A DNA stretch of 64,000 nt. Origin: AC-32 sp963728765. Its GTDB lineage: Bacteria; Actinomycetota; Thermoleophilia; Gaiellales; Gaiellaceae. The stretch covers positions 744,001 through 808,000 of the forward strand of contig CAVSKX010000002.1 of the NCBI GenBank assembly GCA_963728765.1. The letters are read 5' to 3'. Each line of letters begins with the position of its first letter. Position 1 is the first letter of the stretch. Shown here piece after piece: positions 42,850-51,436 of the stretch. Under the pieces are notes generated by a model. That model was not told the origin of the DNA. It made no database searches and was given only the letters and a program-made list of their open reading frames with translations. The translations under genes and the position numbers were made by a program.

Positions 42850-44224
42850 GTGGCGCCGGAGACCAGGTACGCGAAAAGCGGCGACGTCCACATCGCCTAC
42901 CAGGTGATCGGCGACGGCCCCGTCGACCTCGTCTTCGTGCCGGGCTGGATCACGCACGTCGAGCTCTCCTGGGACGAGCCGCTCGAGGCGGCCTTTCGCC
43001 GTCGCCTCGCGGGATTCTCGCGGCTGATCCTGTTCGACAAGCGCGGCACCGGGCTCTCCGACCGCGTGCCCGTCGACCAGCTGCCGATCCTCGAGGAGCG
43101 GATGGACGACGTCCGCGCGGTCATGGACGCCGTCGGGTCCGAGCGCGCGGCGCTGATGGGCGTCTCCGAGGGCGGCGCGATGAGCGCGCTCTTCGCCGCT
43201 ACCTACCCGGAGCGGACGGCTGCGCTGATCCTCTACGGCTCCTTCGCACGGGCGGGGGCAGCCCTGCTCGGCCAGGACGAGCTCGACGCGCGGCTGCGCG
43301 AGCTCCAGGAGAACTGGCCGGACGCGATCGACCCGAGTCGTCCCCGCGCCGACCCTCGCCGCCGACCCGAGTTACCGCGACAGCTGGCGCACCTTCATCC
43401 GCCACGCCGCGAGCCCGGGCGCCGCACTCGCGCTGCTGCGGATGAACAGCCAGATCGACGTCCGCGACGTGCTGCCGGCGATCAGCGCGCCGACGCTCGT
43501 CCTCTACCGCCGCGACGCGCGCTTCGGGCACGGCGCCGCCGCGTGGCGGCAGGCCGGCGAGGATCCGATCACGCCGCGCGGGGAGGCCGAGTACCTGGCC
43601 GAGCACATCCCGGGTGCACGGCTGGTCGAGCTTCCAGGTGGCGACCACCTGCCGTGGGTTGGCGAGCCGGACGCGGTGCTGGGTGAGGTCGAGGAGTTCG
43701 TGACCGGCGTCCGCACCGCACCCGAGCCGGACCGCGTCCTCGCGACGATCCTGTTCACCGACATCGTCGGCTCGACCGCGCTGGCCGCGCGGCTCGGCGA
43801 CCGGGGGTGGGGCGACCTTCTGGAGCGTCACAACGCGCTCGTGCGCCGCCAGCTCGAACGCTTCCGCGGCCAGGAGCTCGACACGGCCGGCGACGGCTTC
43901 GTCGCGTCGTTCGACGGCCCCGCACGCGGCATCCGCTGCGCCGCGGCAATCGCAGAGTCGGTGAGCGCCCTCGGCCTCTCGATCCGGGCCGGCCTCCACA
44001 CGGGCGAGGCCGAGCTGGTCGACGGCAAGCTCGCCGGGATCGCCGTCCACATCGCCGCCCGCATCGCCTCCCTCGCCAAGGCTGACGAGGTGCTCGTCTC
44101 GAACACCGTCAAGGACCTCGTGATCGGCTCGCGGATGGCCTTCGCCGACCGCGGAGCCCACGAGCTGAAGGGCGTGCCCGGCGAGTGGAGCCTGTTCGCG
44201 GTCGACGCCGCTTCGGCTACCTGA
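42850..44224 (+). CDS. Alpha/beta-hydrolase fused to class III adenylate/guanylate cyclase, one frameshift
   Basis: The N-terminal hydrolase domain (about 1-275) has VIGDGPVDLVFVPGWITHVE, the elbow MGVSEGGAMSALF and the His motif PGGDHLPWVGEPD. A C-terminal class III cyclase domain (about 290-455) has VLATILFTDIVGSTALAARL (first metal Asp), ELDTAGDGFVASFDGPARG (second metal Asp and Gly turn) and GLHTGEAEL. It makes cAMP or cGMP, presumably regulated by ligand binding to the hydrolase domain. The frame breaks near 43338 (DPS then VVPAPTLAADPSY). The GTG 42850 start is leaderless-like. Confidence 0.88.
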
Positions 44225-44699
44225 GCACGCGACGCGCGCCCGCGAACTCCGGGCGGAGCTGCGTCAGAGGCACGTAGCGGACGCGTTCCCCCGTCTGCGG
44301 GGCCGAGATCGCGGCGCGCCTGGAGACCACGAGCTGGACATGGCCGCCGCCCTCGGTGAACAGCAGGTCACCGGGGCGCAGGCGCGCGAAGCGGATCGGC
44401 CTGCCGGCGCGCAGCTGGTCCCACGACGAGCGGGGGATCGTCCAGCCGATCGAGCGGTACGCGGCGTACACCAGCCCGGAGCAGTCGAAGCCTGTCGCAC
44501 GCGAGGTGCCGCCCCAGCTGTAGGGGACGCCGAGCTGGTGCCGCGCATAGACAACGACCCTTCGAGCGAGCTTCTGCACGCGGGAGGCGTGGGGAGACTT
44601 GGAGCCGGAGGAGGGCCATTTCGTCTTCGCGAAACCGGCTTTCGGGAGGGCGGTGGCGATGGTCGCAAGCAGCACGAGCACGAGCAGCGGGCGGCGCAT
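44217..44699 (-). CDS. Secreted NlpC/P60 cell-wall peptidase
   Basis: A 160-residue protein. The signal peptide (MRRPLLVLVLLATIATALPK) is followed by an NlpC/P60 domain: QLGVPYSWGGTSRATGFDCS with the catalytic Cys in FDCSGLV, RLRPGDLLF, and the catalytic His in GGGHVQLV. It cleaves peptide cross-bridges in peptidoglycan. ATG 44699 is preferred to GTG 44723 because it starts the signal peptide cleanly. Its 3' end overlaps the cyclase gene by 8 bp. Confidence 0.92.
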   Translation of the reverse strand: MRRPLLVLVLLATIATALPKAGFAKTKWPSSGSKSPHASRVQKLARRVVVYARHQLGVPYSWGGTSRATGFDCSGLVYAAYRSIGWTIPRSSWDQLRAGRPIRFARLRPGDLLFTEGGGHVQLVVSRRAAISAPQTGERVRYVPLTQLRPEFAGARRVLR

Positions 44700-44776
44700 C
44701 GGGCCTACATCGGCGGGACCCACTCGTCCTCAAGGGGCTATCCCTCGTTCGAGGGATCCGCCACGCCGGAAAGCAC

Positions 44777-44800
44777 GAAGCCCCGCCGAGGCGGGGCTTC
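44777..44800. terminator. Terminator hairpin
   Basis: A perfect 11-bp palindrome GAAGCCCCGCC-GA-GGCGGGGCTTC lies between the NlpC/P60 start and the PRC-barrel gene end. It probably ends transcription of the PRC-barrel gene on the minus strand. Confidence 0.75.
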
Positions 44801-44824
44801 GCTGACACCAACAGCCGACGTGCG

Positions 44825-45187
44825 CTAGAGCTGGTCGTCAGGCCGCATCGGGCCGCGGCCGTAGTAGCCCCCGAGCTCGTCGCGATACTTCTGTTCGCGG
44901 TACGTCTGCTCGTCGAACTCCGGCGCGTTCTTGATCTCGTCCTTATCGCGGTTGACGAAGATCGTCTCCGAGTCCGGGTCGATGTCCCTGATCACGCCTG
45001 CCGGGATCATGACCTTCTTGCCGAAGATCCACGGCCCGGTGTCGACGACGACGAAGCTGCTGCCGATCTCGTTCGTCGCCTCGTCGACCTTGCCGATGTC
45101 GCCGTCCATCGCCTCGACGTTGAAGCCGGTCAGGTCGATGGTCGGCGGTGTGTCGATCGTGTAGGTCCACATCTCGACGGTCGTCAT
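44825..45187 (-). CDS. PRC-barrel domain protein
   Basis: A 120-residue protein. A PRC-barrel fold (LTGFNVEAMDGDIGKVDEAT, SSFVVVDTGPWIFGKKVMIP, GVIRDIDPDSETIFVNRDKD) precedes a charged tail with EQTYREQKYRDELGGYYGRG. PRC-barrels bind protein partners or cofactors, and stand-alone members are linked to stress. ATG 45187 lies after GAGGGGG. It is a single-gene unit with a strong terminator downstream. Confidence 0.9.
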   Translation of the reverse strand: MTTVEMWTYTIDTPPTIDLTGFNVEAMDGDIGKVDEATNEIGSSFVVVDTGPWIFGKKVMIPAGVIRDIDPDSETIFVNRDKDEIKNAPEFDEQTYREQKYRDELGGYYGRGPMRPDDQL

Positions 45188-45279
45188 TGACTGCACCCCC
45201 TCGTTTCGCTTTCGTTCCCGTTCGCGTACCCCGAGACCGCGACGCCAAACAGGAAAAACCTGGCGATTTGCAGGGTGTT

Positions 45280-46134
45280 TTAGTTCTTAGGGCGGTACCA
45301 CTCGGCGGCGGCGCGCCGGTTGCGGAGCCACACCGCGATGCCGATCGAGATCGGCAGCACGACGATCAGCGCAAGGACGGCGAGCGGGACCACAAGCCAC
45401 AGCGCGTCTGCACGTGAGCCCGTGTTGGCCGCCTCGACCGCAGCATCTCGCTTCGCAGCCTTGTCCCCCGGCAGCTTGTGCACCTTCGGCGGGCCCTCGC
45501 TCAGCGCGGACGCCGAGTCCGACGCGGCGGCCGACCCGGGGCCGTGGAACTTCGTGATCATCCAGTAGTCGACGCGCCAGCGCTCGTCACGGCCCTTGAC
45601 GACGTCGACCTCGGCCGTCGCAACCGAGTAGCCCGAGCCCGGCTTCGGGAAGACGAGCACCTCGAGGCCGACCTTCCGCGGGTACGAGTAGTTGACGACG
45701 TCCCAGGCGCCCTGGCCGTGGCGCGCAGCCGGATACGGCGTGACGGGAATGTCGCCGGAGCTCCACTCCTTGCGTGTCATGCCCGCGCGAAGGCTCGGGC
45801 CGGCGATGTCCCATGAGCTCCCGACGTCCTTCCGCGCGACGGCGGTGCCGATGAACTGCGCGAGCGCCTTTCGCACCTGGCGCTTCTTCGCGGCCGTGAA
45901 CGGCACCTGCTTCGCTTCGGCGTACCCCGTATCCGCGACCGCGGGTCCCGTCGCCTCGCCTTTCGAGCCAGGGCTCGAGAAGTGGACGCCCAGGTAGATC
46001 AGCGGGATCGCGAGGACGACCGCGACAGCGGGGATCAAGAGCCTGCGCCGCCGGCGGGGCGATTCGAGAACGCTCCACACGACGACTACTAAGACGCACG
46101 CGCCGACCGTGAGGTTGGTCAGTATCGGCGTCAT
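45280..46134 (-). CDS. Membrane-anchored hypothetical protein
   Basis: A 284-residue protein. Membrane helices lie at about 5-23 and 33-52, then an extracytoplasmic domain (about 55-230; AKKRQVRKALAQFIGTAVAR, SSWDIAGPSLRAGMTRKEWS, WRVDYWMITKFHGPG), and a C-terminal helix (about 245-270) with a short basic tail. The soluble part looks like a small NTF2-like domain. Unknown function. ATG 46134 overlaps the start of the divergent ZIP gene on CATG. Confidence 0.75.
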   Translation of the reverse strand: MTPILTNLTVGACVLVVVVWSVLESPRRRRRLLIPAVAVVLAIPLIYLGVHFSSPGSKGEATGPAVADTGYAEAKQVPFTAAKKRQVRKALAQFIGTAVARKDVGSSWDIAGPSLRAGMTRKEWSSGDIPVTPYPAARHGQGAWDVVNYSYPRKVGLEVLVFPKPGSGYSVATAEVDVVKGRDERWRVDYWMITKFHGPGSAAASDSASALSEGPPKVHKLPGDKAAKRDAAVEAANTGSRADALWLVVPLAVLALIVVLPISIGIAVWLRNRRAAAEWYRPKN

Positions 46135-46837
46135 GGGAGCGGCGTTCGGCTGGGGTGCGGTCGCTGCGTCGTCGCTCGTGCTCGGGATGTTCCTCGGCCT
46201 CCTGCGGTCCTGGTCGAGCCGCCTGATCGGGCTCGTGCTCGCGTTCGGGGCCGGCGCGCTCGTCAGCGCCGTCAGCTTCGAGCTGTTCGAGGAGGGCGTG
46301 CAGGTCGGCGGCGCGGGGGCGGTCGGGATCGGGCTGGGAGCGGGCGCGATCGTCTACTTCGTGCTCGCCCGCGCGGTCGAGAGCACCGGGCCGGGCGGCA
46401 GCTCGGGTGGGACGGCGCTCGCGCTCGGAGCCTTCCTCGACGGCATCCCGGAGCAGATGGTGCTGGGCATCGGAATCGCGGCCGGCGGGGGCGTGAGCGT
46501 CGCGCTGCTCGTCGCGATCTTTGTTTCGAACCTCCCCGAGGCGATCGGGTCGGCGATCGACATGCGCGAGGCGGGAACGGCCGTGCGTTCGATCCGTCTG
46601 CTCTGGCTCGGCGTCGCCGCCCTGTGCGCGCTGGCGACGCCGCTCGGCTACGCGCTCGCGGAAGGCACCGGCGGGCACTTCCAGGCCGCGATCAACGGCT
46701 TCGCCGCCGGCGCGCTGATCGTGATGCTCGTCGACTCGATGATCCCGGAGGCGACGACGAAGAGCGGCCGCGTCGCCGGCCTCGCGACCACGCTCGGCTT
46801 CGCGGTCGCCGCGGGCTTATCGACGTTCTCGGCCTAG
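46133..46837 (+). CDS. ZIP-family metal transporter
   Basis: A 234-residue protein with seven to eight membrane helices. LGAFLDGIPEQMVLGIGIAA (helix 4 with metal-binding polar residues, His replaced by Asp/Glu) and ISNLPEA-like VSNLPEAIGSAIDMREAG (helix 5, NxPE motif) are ZIP signatures. It probably imports divalent metals. ATG 46133 begins MGAAFGWGAVAASSLVLG; GTG 46109 is an in-frame alternative. The start codon shares CATG with the divergent gene. The stop shares CTAG with the next gene. Confidence 0.85.
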   Translation: MGAAFGWGAVAASSLVLGMFLGLLRSWSSRLIGLVLAFGAGALVSAVSFELFEEGVQVGGAGAVGIGLGAGAIVYFVLARAVESTGPGGSSGGTALALGAFLDGIPEQMVLGIGIAAGGGVSVALLVAIFVSNLPEAIGSAIDMREAGTAVRSIRLLWLGVAALCALATPLGYALAEGTGGHFQAAINGFAAGALIVMLVDSMIPEATTKSGRVAGLATTLGFAVAAGLSTFSA

Positions 46838-47208
46838 TCTCGCCGCGTCCCGCGCCAGGGCCCCGGCACGAAGTCCAGAACGACGTTCACGGCCCAGACG
46901 ATGATCGTTGCCCAGACCAGGGACATGAACCCGTGGATCTCGAAACCGCTGACGAAGAGATCGGTGAGCCAGAGCATCAGCATCGAGACGCCGAACCAGA
47001 TCAGCCCGAGGGTGATGAAGGCGAGCGGCAGGGTCAGCAGCCGCAGGAGCGGCTTGAGAATCGTGTTCAGGATGCCGAACAGCAGCGCGGCCGTGATCAG
47101 GTCGCCCGCCGAGTCGACCTCGACGCCGCTGAGCACGGCCACGACGATGGCGAGCACGACGGCGTTGGCCACCCAGGAGAGGACGAGCTGCTTCGCGAGT
47201 CGGATCAT
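46834..47208 (-). CDS. Phage_holin_4_2 (DUF360) family membrane protein
   Basis: A 124-residue paralogue of the protein at 6443-6820, with four membrane helices and the shared core LLFGILNTILKPLLRLLTLP followed by LAFITLGLIWFGVSMLML. Function unknown. ATG 47208 overlaps the upstream LLM gene stop as ATGA, so the two are translationally coupled. Confidence 0.88.
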   Translation of the reverse strand: MIRLAKQLVLSWVANAVVLAIVVAVLSGVEVDSAGDLITAALLFGILNTILKPLLRLLTLPLAFITLGLIWFGVSMLMLWLTDLFVSGFEIHGFMSLVWATIIVWAVNVVLDFVPGPWRGTRRD

Positions 47209-48296
47209 CGGCTCTGAGAGGGCGAATTCGCCGCCGGGGGCGAGGTCCCTTTCGTTCGCGACATGACGTCGTCGCGGAAGAGCTGCAACTGCTCGCCGAG
47301 GCTCGGCAGCCCGTCGATCCTGATCCCGGCCCAGCTCTCGACGAGGAACGGGTCGGCGAACGTCACGAGGACGTGCCCGAAACCGCTCGGGGCGAAGTCA
47401 CGCTCCAGCCATTCGAGCCAGTCCTGCGGAGTGCCCGCAACGATCAGAGCGTCCGCGACGGTCGGAGGTGTGAGCTCCAGCGCCCGCTGGACGTCTCCCG
47501 CCCTGAACGCCTCGACGGCGGGGCCGACCTCGGCCGGGTCGACGCCGTTTCGCTCCAGCAGCTCGCGCGGCATCGCCGAGATGTAGAACGCAGCGACGAT
47601 TCGAGCAGCCTCGCGGGCGGGCTCGGCGTCGGGGGCGATGGCGCCGAGCACGTTGTTGGCGAGATCCAGCTCGGTCCAGTCGCGGCCGGCCCTTTCGGCT
47701 CCGCGGCGGAAGGCCGCGGCGGTGAAGTCGAGCGCTTCGCGGGAATACGCGCACGCCGTGTGCAGCCCGGCGGCGATCTCACCGGCGAGCTCGAACGAGC
47801 GCGGGCCGCGCATCCCGCCGAGCTTGATCGGGAACGGCCGCTGCACCGGCCGCGCCGCGGTGAACAGGCCCGAGTAGGCGTAGTGGGCGCCCTCGTGGTC
47901 GATCGTCCCGTCGGCCAGGAACCTCGACATCACCTCGTGCGCCTCGCGCAGGCGCGCGATCGGCTTCATTTCCGCGAGCTCGACGCCGTACTGCCGCAGC
48001 ATCGCGAAGTTGCCGGTGCTGAAGACCAGCTCGGCGCGGCCACCGGTCAGCTCGTCGAGCGTCGCGGCCTGCTGCGCGATGATCGTCGGGTCCTTGAGGA
48101 TCACGTGCGTGACCTCCGGCCCCATCCGGAGCCGCGAGGTCCGCGCGGCCGCCGCCGCGAACAGCGACCACAGGTCCTTGTGGTAGGTCTCGTCGGCGCT
48201 GTAGCACGCCCAGTAGCCGAGCCGGTCCATCAGCTCGATCAGGCCGAGGAGCTCGTTGAGCGGCTGGTCAGGGAGAAGCTGGTAGCTGAAGCGCAC
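47205..48296 (-). CDS. LLM-class flavin/F420-dependent oxidoreductase
   Basis: A 363-residue TIM-barrel of the luciferase-like superfamily: ELMDRLGYWACYSADETYHK, RLRMGPEVTHVILKDPTIIA, ATLDELTGGRAELVFSTGNF and PFPIKLGGMRGPRSFELAGE. Several features (DPTIIAQQAATLDELTGGRA) recall F420-dependent members such as Mer and FGD. The substrate is unknown. The C-terminal 30 residues are polar and possibly disordered. It is the first gene of an operon with the holin-like gene. Confidence 0.88.
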   Translation of the reverse strand: MRFSYQLLPDQPLNELLGLIELMDRLGYWACYSADETYHKDLWSLFAAAAARTSRLRMGPEVTHVILKDPTIIAQQAATLDELTGGRAELVFSTGNFAMLRQYGVELAEMKPIARLREAHEVMSRFLADGTIDHEGAHYAYSGLFTAARPVQRPFPIKLGGMRGPRSFELAGEIAAGLHTACAYSREALDFTAAAFRRGAERAGRDWTELDLANNVLGAIAPDAEPAREAARIVAAFYISAMPRELLERNGVDPAEVGPAVEAFRAGDVQRALELTPPTVADALIVAGTPQDWLEWLERDFAPSGFGHVLVTFADPFLVESWAGIRIDGLPSLGEQLQLFRDDVMSRTKGTSPPAANSPSQSR

Positions 48297-48308
48297 GGGC
48301 GATCGGCC

Positions 48309-48845
48309 CTAGCCGTCCGCGAGCTCGAGCAGCGCCTCGACCGTCGTCCAGTTCCGCGCCGTGGCGGTGACGCCCAGGCCCTTCCCGGCCAGCTTCGCCC
48401 AGAGCTTCGAGCGCGCCACGCCGGCCGGGTGCCACGCATAGAGCTCGCGGCCGTGCGCGGCCACTCGCTCGCTCGGCGCGGCGACGGCCTCGAGCTCCTT
48501 CAGCGTCTTCGCCGGGAGCTTCTTCTCGAGGAAGCTCACCTGGTAACGCTTGGGCTCTGTCGCGACCTTGCCGAGCGGGTTGCGCTTCACGACCGCGGCG
48601 AGCTCGGCGCGCGTTCGCACGACGACCGGGATCTCGAGGTCGAAGCGGTCGGCGATCGCCTGCTCGACCTTCAGACGGACCGTCTCGGGCTTGGCGCCGC
48701 TGCCGAGGACGACGTTGCCGCTCTGCAGGTACGTCTTCACGTCCTCGAAGCCGGCCTCCTCGAGCGCCTCGCGCAGCGCGGGCATCGCGACCCGGTTGCG
48801 CGGGCCGAGGTTGATCCCGCGGAGGAGGGCAACGTAGCGCGGCAC
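48309..48845 (-). CDS. DUF1697 family protein
   Basis: A 178-residue protein showing the family N-terminus RYVALLRGINLGPRNRVAMP, then FEDVKTYLQSGNVVLGSGAK and the C-terminal KLWAKLAGKGLGVTATARNW. DUF1697 has a ferredoxin-like double domain and no proven function. ATG 48845 is the start. The 12-nt gap to the LLM gene suggests co-transcription. The following 260 bp (48846-49106) hold nothing I recognise. Confidence 0.92.
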   Translation of the reverse strand: MPRYVALLRGINLGPRNRVAMPALREALEEAGFEDVKTYLQSGNVVLGSGAKPETVRLKVEQAIADRFDLEIPVVVRTRAELAAVVKRNPLGKVATEPKRYQVSFLEKKLPAKTLKELEAVAAPSERVAAHGRELYAWHPAGVARSKLWAKLAGKGLGVTATARNWTTVEALLELADG

Positions 48846-49106
48846 GGGTCGAGCCTAATCGGGAGCCCTGCTCCGGCGCACGGGCACGACCTAGCAGCAC
48901 CCGGTCTACCAGCTTCGATACGCCAGGTCGTTGCCACGCTGATCGTCGCCGTCAGGCTCCTCATGGTTTCCCCAGGCCTCGTAAAGGACTTCCGACCGAG
49001 ACCTCTTGCGCGGCCTGGCGAGGCACCACTACGACCAAGGCTCACGGCTGACCTCCGCCAGTTCCCCTGGCCGCCGCGTTCCTGCTGTAGGGCGTAGCCT
49101 GGAGGG

Positions 49107-49598
49107 GTGGACGACGAGACGTCGGTCAAGCTCCTCCTGCAGCAGCCGACGCGCCGGCGCGAGTGGGAGCTTCGCCAGGGCGACGAGCTGGTAGCCGAGC
49201 TGAGCCTGCCGGCCATGCGTAGCGGTGGGCGAGGTTCGTCGGCCGGGCGGGAGCTCGAGATCCGCACCCAGGGGATCCTGAGACGCGAGCACGTCGTCGT
49301 CGACGCGGCAACCGGTGAGGAGCTGGCGCGCGTCCGCGGTCACACGGTCGAGCTGCGCGGAATCGAGAGTGCGGACTGGAAGTCGCTCGGCGGCGGCCAG
49401 GGCTACGGGCTCGTCGGCCCCGACGGCGAGCCGTGGCTCCGCGCGAAGGCGAAGAGCGGCGCGTTCCGCACGACGGGCCAGGTCGAGATCGCAGCCGGCC
49501 ACGATCCTGCGCTCCCGTCGCTGATCGCCGCCTACCTGTTGATCCGCAAGGCCGACGAGGCTGCCGCAGCGGCCTCGGCGACCGTCGCCGCGACCTAG
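49107..49598 (+). CDS. Tubby/LURP-like hypothetical protein
   Basis: A 163-residue beta-rich protein: REWELRQGDELVAELSLPAM, ELEIRTQGILRREHVVVDAA, GYGLVGPDGEPWLRAKAKSG, then a C-terminal helix (LPSLIAAYLLIRKADEAAA). The alternating strands and terminal hydrophobic helix resemble the LURP-one/scramblase-like barrel. This is a fold impression only. GTG 49107 has TAGCCT 6 nt upstream (leaderless-like). The stop shares CTAG with the convergent SRPBCC gene. Confidence 0.6.
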   Translation: MDDETSVKLLLQQPTRRREWELRQGDELVAELSLPAMRSGGRGSSAGRELEIRTQGILRREHVVVDAATGEELARVRGHTVELRGIESADWKSLGGGQGYGLVGPDGEPWLRAKAKSGAFRTTGQVEIAAGHDPALPSLIAAYLLIRKADEAAAAASATVAAT

Positions 49599-50038
49599 GC
49601 CGCCGCCGCTCGCCGCTCGGCCTCGCGCTTCAGGTGCTCGAGGCCCTCTTCGAGCGCGCGGTCGAGCTGCTTCTGCAGCGAGCCCCGCAGGAGCCGCGCG
49701 AGCATGCCCGAGAACGACTCGTCCGTCTCCACGTGCGTGCCGCCGTCCCGCCCTTCGAACCGCCACTCGTGGACCGCCGCGATGGACAGGGTGCGCCCGC
49801 GCCACCTGATGTACCTCGGCCGGTCGATCTCCTCGACCGTCGACACGATCGTCCCGGGCCCCGCCTTCCACCGAAACATGGCCCCAGGCGCGAGCGGCCC
49901 GTCGAACGACATCGACTTGACCCCGGGATTCCATTCCTGCCACCGGTCGAAGTCCGTCAGGACCTCCCAGACGACGTCAGGCGGCGCGGCGACGTCGATC
50001 TCGCGCCTGCTGCGGACCGGTGCCCCGGACGACGCCAT
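49595..50038 (-). CDS. SRPBCC (START-like) family protein
   Basis: A 147-residue polyketide-cyclase/START-like fold with a hydrophobic ligand cavity: EIDVAAPPDVVWEVLTDFDR, WQEWNPGVKSMSFDGPLAPG, WRFEGRDGGTHVETDESFSG and a long C-terminal helix (LQKQLDRALEEGLEHLKREA). Ligand unknown. The start at 50038 is an ATG. Confidence 0.9.
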   Translation of the reverse strand: MASSGAPVRSRREIDVAAPPDVVWEVLTDFDRWQEWNPGVKSMSFDGPLAPGAMFRWKAGPGTIVSTVEEIDRPRYIRWRGRTLSIAAVHEWRFEGRDGGTHVETDESFSGMLARLLRGSLQKQLDRALEEGLEHLKREAERRAAAA

Positions 50039-50098
50039 GGCCCGATGCTAGTCGGACACCGGGGCCCACCGATGTGGCAGGCCCCGGTGCGCAACGTG

Positions 50099-51238
50099 TT
50101 ACGTCGCGGCGATGCCCTCGATGCCGGCGGGCAGGTCGTCGACGGAGCCGATCGGAACGAGTGCTCCGTCGGGCCCCACGAGGAACCCGTCGACGGTCCC
50201 GGTGAGCCCCGTCTCGACGTAGAGGAAGCTGCCGCTCGAGGCGACGTCGATCGGCCCAGGGTTGGTCGTAGCAGCAACCGCAGCCAGCAGCGACGGCTGA
50301 CCCGCCGGGTCGATCCGGAAGCTGCTCAGGTTGTTGCTGCCGGTGTTCGCGACGTAGTAGAAGCCGCCGACCCGGATGATCCAGCAAAGCGCCGTCTGGC
50401 CGTCGCTCGCCGACTTCGGGCCCGTGAGCGTGCCGGCGGCCTGGATCGCATAGGTCGTGACGGAGCTCGTGCCGGCCTCACCGGAGACGAGCCTGCCCGA
50501 CGGATCGAACGTGAACGCGAACGGGACGGGCGTCGCCGACGGGTTGACGACCGGGGCCGCCGACAGCAGGCCGCCGGCGCCGACCTGGAACACGTCGATC
50601 GAGCTCGTGCTCACCTTCGTCGTGACGAGCAGCTGGCTCCCGTCCGGTGTGAAGCCGACCTGGCCGGGCGAGGTCAGGAAGTCCGGCGGGCTCGAGTTCG
50701 CCAGCCCGAGCGAGCGCGCAGATCCGGGAATCGGGGTGAGGCCGTGCTTGTCGACCGAGAACCCCTGGACGATCCCGGTGCCGCCCGAGTTGAGCACGTA
50801 CGCGAGGTCGCCGTGCACCCCGATGCTGGCCGGGAACTGCCCGCCCGAGGGCTCCACGTCGACCAGCCTGAGGCGGTCGCCGTGCACCCGGAAGGCGGAG
50901 ACCGTGTTGCTGCCGGCGTTCACAGCGAGCAGCAGCCGGTGCTCGCGGTCGTAGATCAGCGACCCCTGCGAGGCGAGCCGGTCCGATTCGGTGCCCGGGG
51001 CGGCGATGCCACCGAGGCCGCCCGTGGCATAGGTGCCCGCGCGGACGAGCTGACCGTCGGGGCGGCGGTCGTAGACGGCGATCTGGTTGCCACTGAGCTC
51101 GTTCGTCTGCACGAAGACGACCCTTTTGCCGTGTCCGTGGTGGCCTCCGTGCCCGCCGCGGGCGGTCGCCGCCTGCGCTCCGACGAGCGCGAGCACGACC
51201 CCGGCGAGCAACGCGACCAGGATTGAGCGATATGTCAT
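50099..51238 (-). CDS. Secreted lactonase-like beta-propeller protein
   Basis: A 379-residue protein. A signal peptide (SILVALLAGVVLALVGAQAA) and a His/Gly-rich stretch (GGHGGHHGHGKR, possible metal site) precede a seven-bladed propeller of the 6-phosphogluconolactonase (Pgl/YkgB) type: QIAVYDRRPDGQLVRAGTYA, LYDREHRLLLAVNAGSNTVS-like blades and PDFLTSPGQVGFTPDGSQLL. Export argues against a cytosolic Pgl role. ATG 51238 follows AAGGAGGG. It is divergent from a response-regulator gene with shared inverted sites. Confidence 0.85.
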   Translation of the reverse strand: MTYRSILVALLAGVVLALVGAQAATARGGHGGHHGHGKRVVFVQTNELSGNQIAVYDRRPDGQLVRAGTYATGGLGGIAAPGTESDRLASQGSLIYDREHRLLLAVNAGSNTVSAFRVHGDRLRLVDVEPSGGQFPASIGVHGDLAYVLNSGGTGIVQGFSVDKHGLTPIPGSARSLGLANSSPPDFLTSPGQVGFTPDGSQLLVTTKVSTSSIDVFQVGAGGLLSAAPVVNPSATPVPFAFTFDPSGRLVSGEAGTSSVTTYAIQAAGTLTGPKSASDGQTALCWIIRVGGFYYVANTGSNNLSSFRIDPAGQPSLLAAVAATTNPGPIDVASSGSFLYVETGLTGTVDGFLVGPDGALVPIGSVDDLPAGIEGIAAT

Positions 51239-51290
51239 GTTCCCTCCTTTGGTGACGCCGGCCACGCTAGGAGGGCGCGGGTCGAGCCTG

Positions 51291-51392
51291 CCTTACGATT
51301 TCGCGAACTCCGTCCCTCGACCAGCCCGTGCAATGGCTTGGTAACGAGTTTGCTCAGGGGCCGGCGTGGGATGAGTTAATGAACTCGTAAGG
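51291..51392. promoter_or_regulatory. Two inverted 20-bp sites in the propeller/response-regulator gap
   Basis: CCTTACGATTTCGCGAACTC (51291-51310) recurs inverted at 51373-51392 with 16 of 20 matches. One copy lies near each divergent gene, as expected for response-regulator binding sites controlling both. Confidence 0.45.
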
Positions 51393-51436
51393 CTGGCCAC
51401 CACGGTCCCGAGGTTTAAACGAGGCACACTGCCGAG

